NCBI GenBank assembly: GCA_018263495.1
Contig: JAANXC010000030.1
Coordinates: 1 to 6,364 of the forward strand
Direction of reading: 5' to 3'
Length of the DNA stretch: 6,364 nt
Source: Nitrososphaerota archaeon
Lineage (GTDB): Archaea; Thermoproteota; Nitrososphaeria; Nitrososphaerales; Nitrosopumilaceae
Shown here: positions 5,781 to 6,364 of the stretch, in pieces
Numbering within the stretch: the first letter of the stretch is position 1
How the letters are laid out: each line of letters starts with the position of its first letter
The notes under the pieces: generated by a model
Databases searched by the model: none
What the model was told of the DNA's origin: nothing
The model's input: only the letters and a program-made list of their open reading frames with translations
Made by a program: the position numbers and the translations under genes

Positions 5781-5999
5781 ATGAAATTATTTCTTGATTT
5801 TGAACTATGTGAAGAATGTAATTCATTCATAGCAGATCTCACACGTGAGGATTCATTACTGTTAGATGATATTGCAAGAAATGAAATTTCTACCAAGTTT
5901 ATGCGACACCTCACATACAACCATCCAGAAGTAATACAAGCTATAATTAAAGAAGTCAAAATTCAAAAACGAAAGCCCGAATTTGATTTATACAAATAA
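5781..5999 (+). CDS. 72-residue protein with a single CxxC pair, unknown function
   Basis: ATG to TAA, 72 residues. I do not recognise the family. The N-terminus MKLFLDFELCEECNSF carries C10 and C13 as one CxxC pair; H43 and H48 (RHLTYNHPE) could complete a metal site, but their spacing is not that of a standard finger. The middle (EDSLLLDDIARNEISTKFMRHL) looks helical, and the C-terminal third is basic (KEVKIQKRKPEF). There is no signal peptide or membrane segment. A CxxC pair alone would also fit a thiol redox site. The TATA-like box (5753-5761) gives a leaderless start, and an AT palindrome (5758-5774) between box and start may be an operator. A run of five T follows the stop (6000-6004). 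The next gene has its own TATA-like sequence 42 bases on. Confidence 0.75.
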   Translation: MKLFLDFELCEECNSFIADLTREDSLLLDDIARNEISTKFMRHLTYNHPEVIQAIIKEVKIQKRKPEFDLYK

Positions 6000-6010
6000 T
6001 TTTTGCTAAA

Positions 6011-6020
6011 TTATATTATA
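6011..6020 (+). promoter_or_regulatory. TATA-like box for the two-helix membrane protein
   Basis: TTATATTATA is centred about 26 bases before the TTG at 6042. A second AT run, GTATATTA (6021-6028), would instead place initiation near 6049, before the ATG at 6060, so the promoter alone does not fully settle the start. Confidence 0.45.
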
Positions 6021-6041
6021 GTATATTAAAAAATAATCATA

Positions 6042-6320
6042 TTGTTGATTGACAAAAGAATGATTATTGTTGGTATAGTTATGATTATTGCCGGTATTGT
6101 TATTTTATTATATCTCACAGAAGTTACGCCAATGGGTAAAGCTGGTATGACTGACGACGAAAAAATAAATCTACTACTTGCAGAACGAGAAAATTCTGAT
6201 TATCGCACGCTATCTGGAATATTAATTGGATTTGGATTTTTATTGGTGTTAATCAGTTTTGGTGCAAGACGAAAACGTAAAGGTGGTACTGAAAAGATTG
6301 AAAAAAAACCATCACAATAA
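6042..6320 (+). CDS. 92-residue membrane protein with two transmembrane helices
   Basis: A small integral membrane protein of unknown function. From the TTG at 6042, the N-terminus MLIDKR is followed by helix 1 (about 7-26, MIIVGIVMIIAGIVILLYL), a polar loop of about 30 residues (27-56, TPMGKAGMTDDEKINLL and on), helix 2 (about 57-74, LSGILIGFGFLLVLISFG) and a strongly basic tail starting ARRKRK. By the positive-inside rule both ends are cytosolic and the loop is outside. There is no cleavable signal sequence. The basic tail could bind an acidic partner or simply fix topology. The start is uncertain: TTG at 6042 or 6045, or ATG at 6060, which would give 86 residues and keep both helices. The TATA-like box favours 6042. 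I know no named family for it. Confidence 0.75.
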   Translation: MLIDKRMIIVGIVMIIAGIVILLYLTEVTPMGKAGMTDDEKINLLLAERENSDYRTLSGILIGFGFLLVLISFGARRKRKGGTEKIEKKPSQ

Positions 6321-6364
6321 AATCAAAATGTTCGAATAATATTAAAAAATGTGTCACGTTGTAC

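Noticed and set aside
5765..5959. 64-codon minus-strand frame
   Set aside because: It is antisense to the 72-residue gene, which has a promoter and better composition.
6323..6364. Possible gene entering from the right edge: either the minus-strand tail VQRDTFFNIIRTF ending at TGA 6325-6323, or a plus ATG at 6349
   Set aside because: Too few codons are inside the window to separate either from chance, and the ATG at 6349 has no TATA box at the usual distance.
1..6364. CRISPR array, tRNA/rRNA genes, insertion sequences or phage genes
   Set aside because: No regularly spaced repeats, no tRNA-like T-arm or CCA context, no transposase or integrase motifs and no terminal inverted repeats were found on either strand.

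Overview
The window is AT-rich archaeal DNA, most likely from an ammonia-oxidising thaumarchaeon (Nitrososphaerota, Nitrosopumilus/Nitrosarchaeum-like). The evidence is a 731-residue archaeal-type elongation factor 2 with a diphthamide-site motif, very small zinc-finger proteins, and start codons lying about 23-27 bases from the centre of an archaeal TATA-like box with almost no 5' leader. The genus is an inference; no rRNA or tRNA marker is present.

Layout. Positions 1-160 (minus) hold the N-terminal end of a methyltransferase-like gene cut by the window edge. A 43-residue zinc-finger protein (211-342, minus) lies just upstream of it. An intergenic stretch with a small hairpin follows, then a 43-residue acidic protein (520-651, plus). 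That gene meets the FMN-reductase-type flavoprotein (648-1190, minus) tail to tail, and both stop codons lie inside one CTAG. The flavoprotein is divergent from an aldo/keto reductase (1225-2325, plus) across only 34 bases. The aldo/keto reductase converges on EF-2 (2344-4539, minus). Upstream of EF-2 on the same strand is a 33-residue zinc finger (4594-4695, minus). It is divergent from an MqnD-like menaquinone-pathway enzyme (4746-5567, plus) across 50 bases that have one TATA box exactly at the midpoint. After that come a predicted 28-residue leaderless micro-gene (5636-5722), a 72-residue CxxC protein (5781-5999) and a two-helix membrane protein (6042-6320), all plus.

How the genes relate. 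There is no long operon; most genes appear to have their own core promoter. The recognisable functions are housekeeping: translocation (EF-2), flavin- and NADPH-dependent redox chemistry (the flavoprotein/aldo-keto reductase pair) and probably menaquinone synthesis (MqnD-like). No CRISPR array, insertion sequence, prophage or defence system is visible. The less ordinary content is the set of very small genes, at least three of them well supported, and the compact, sometimes shared promoters. I did not find a clearly new multi-gene system.
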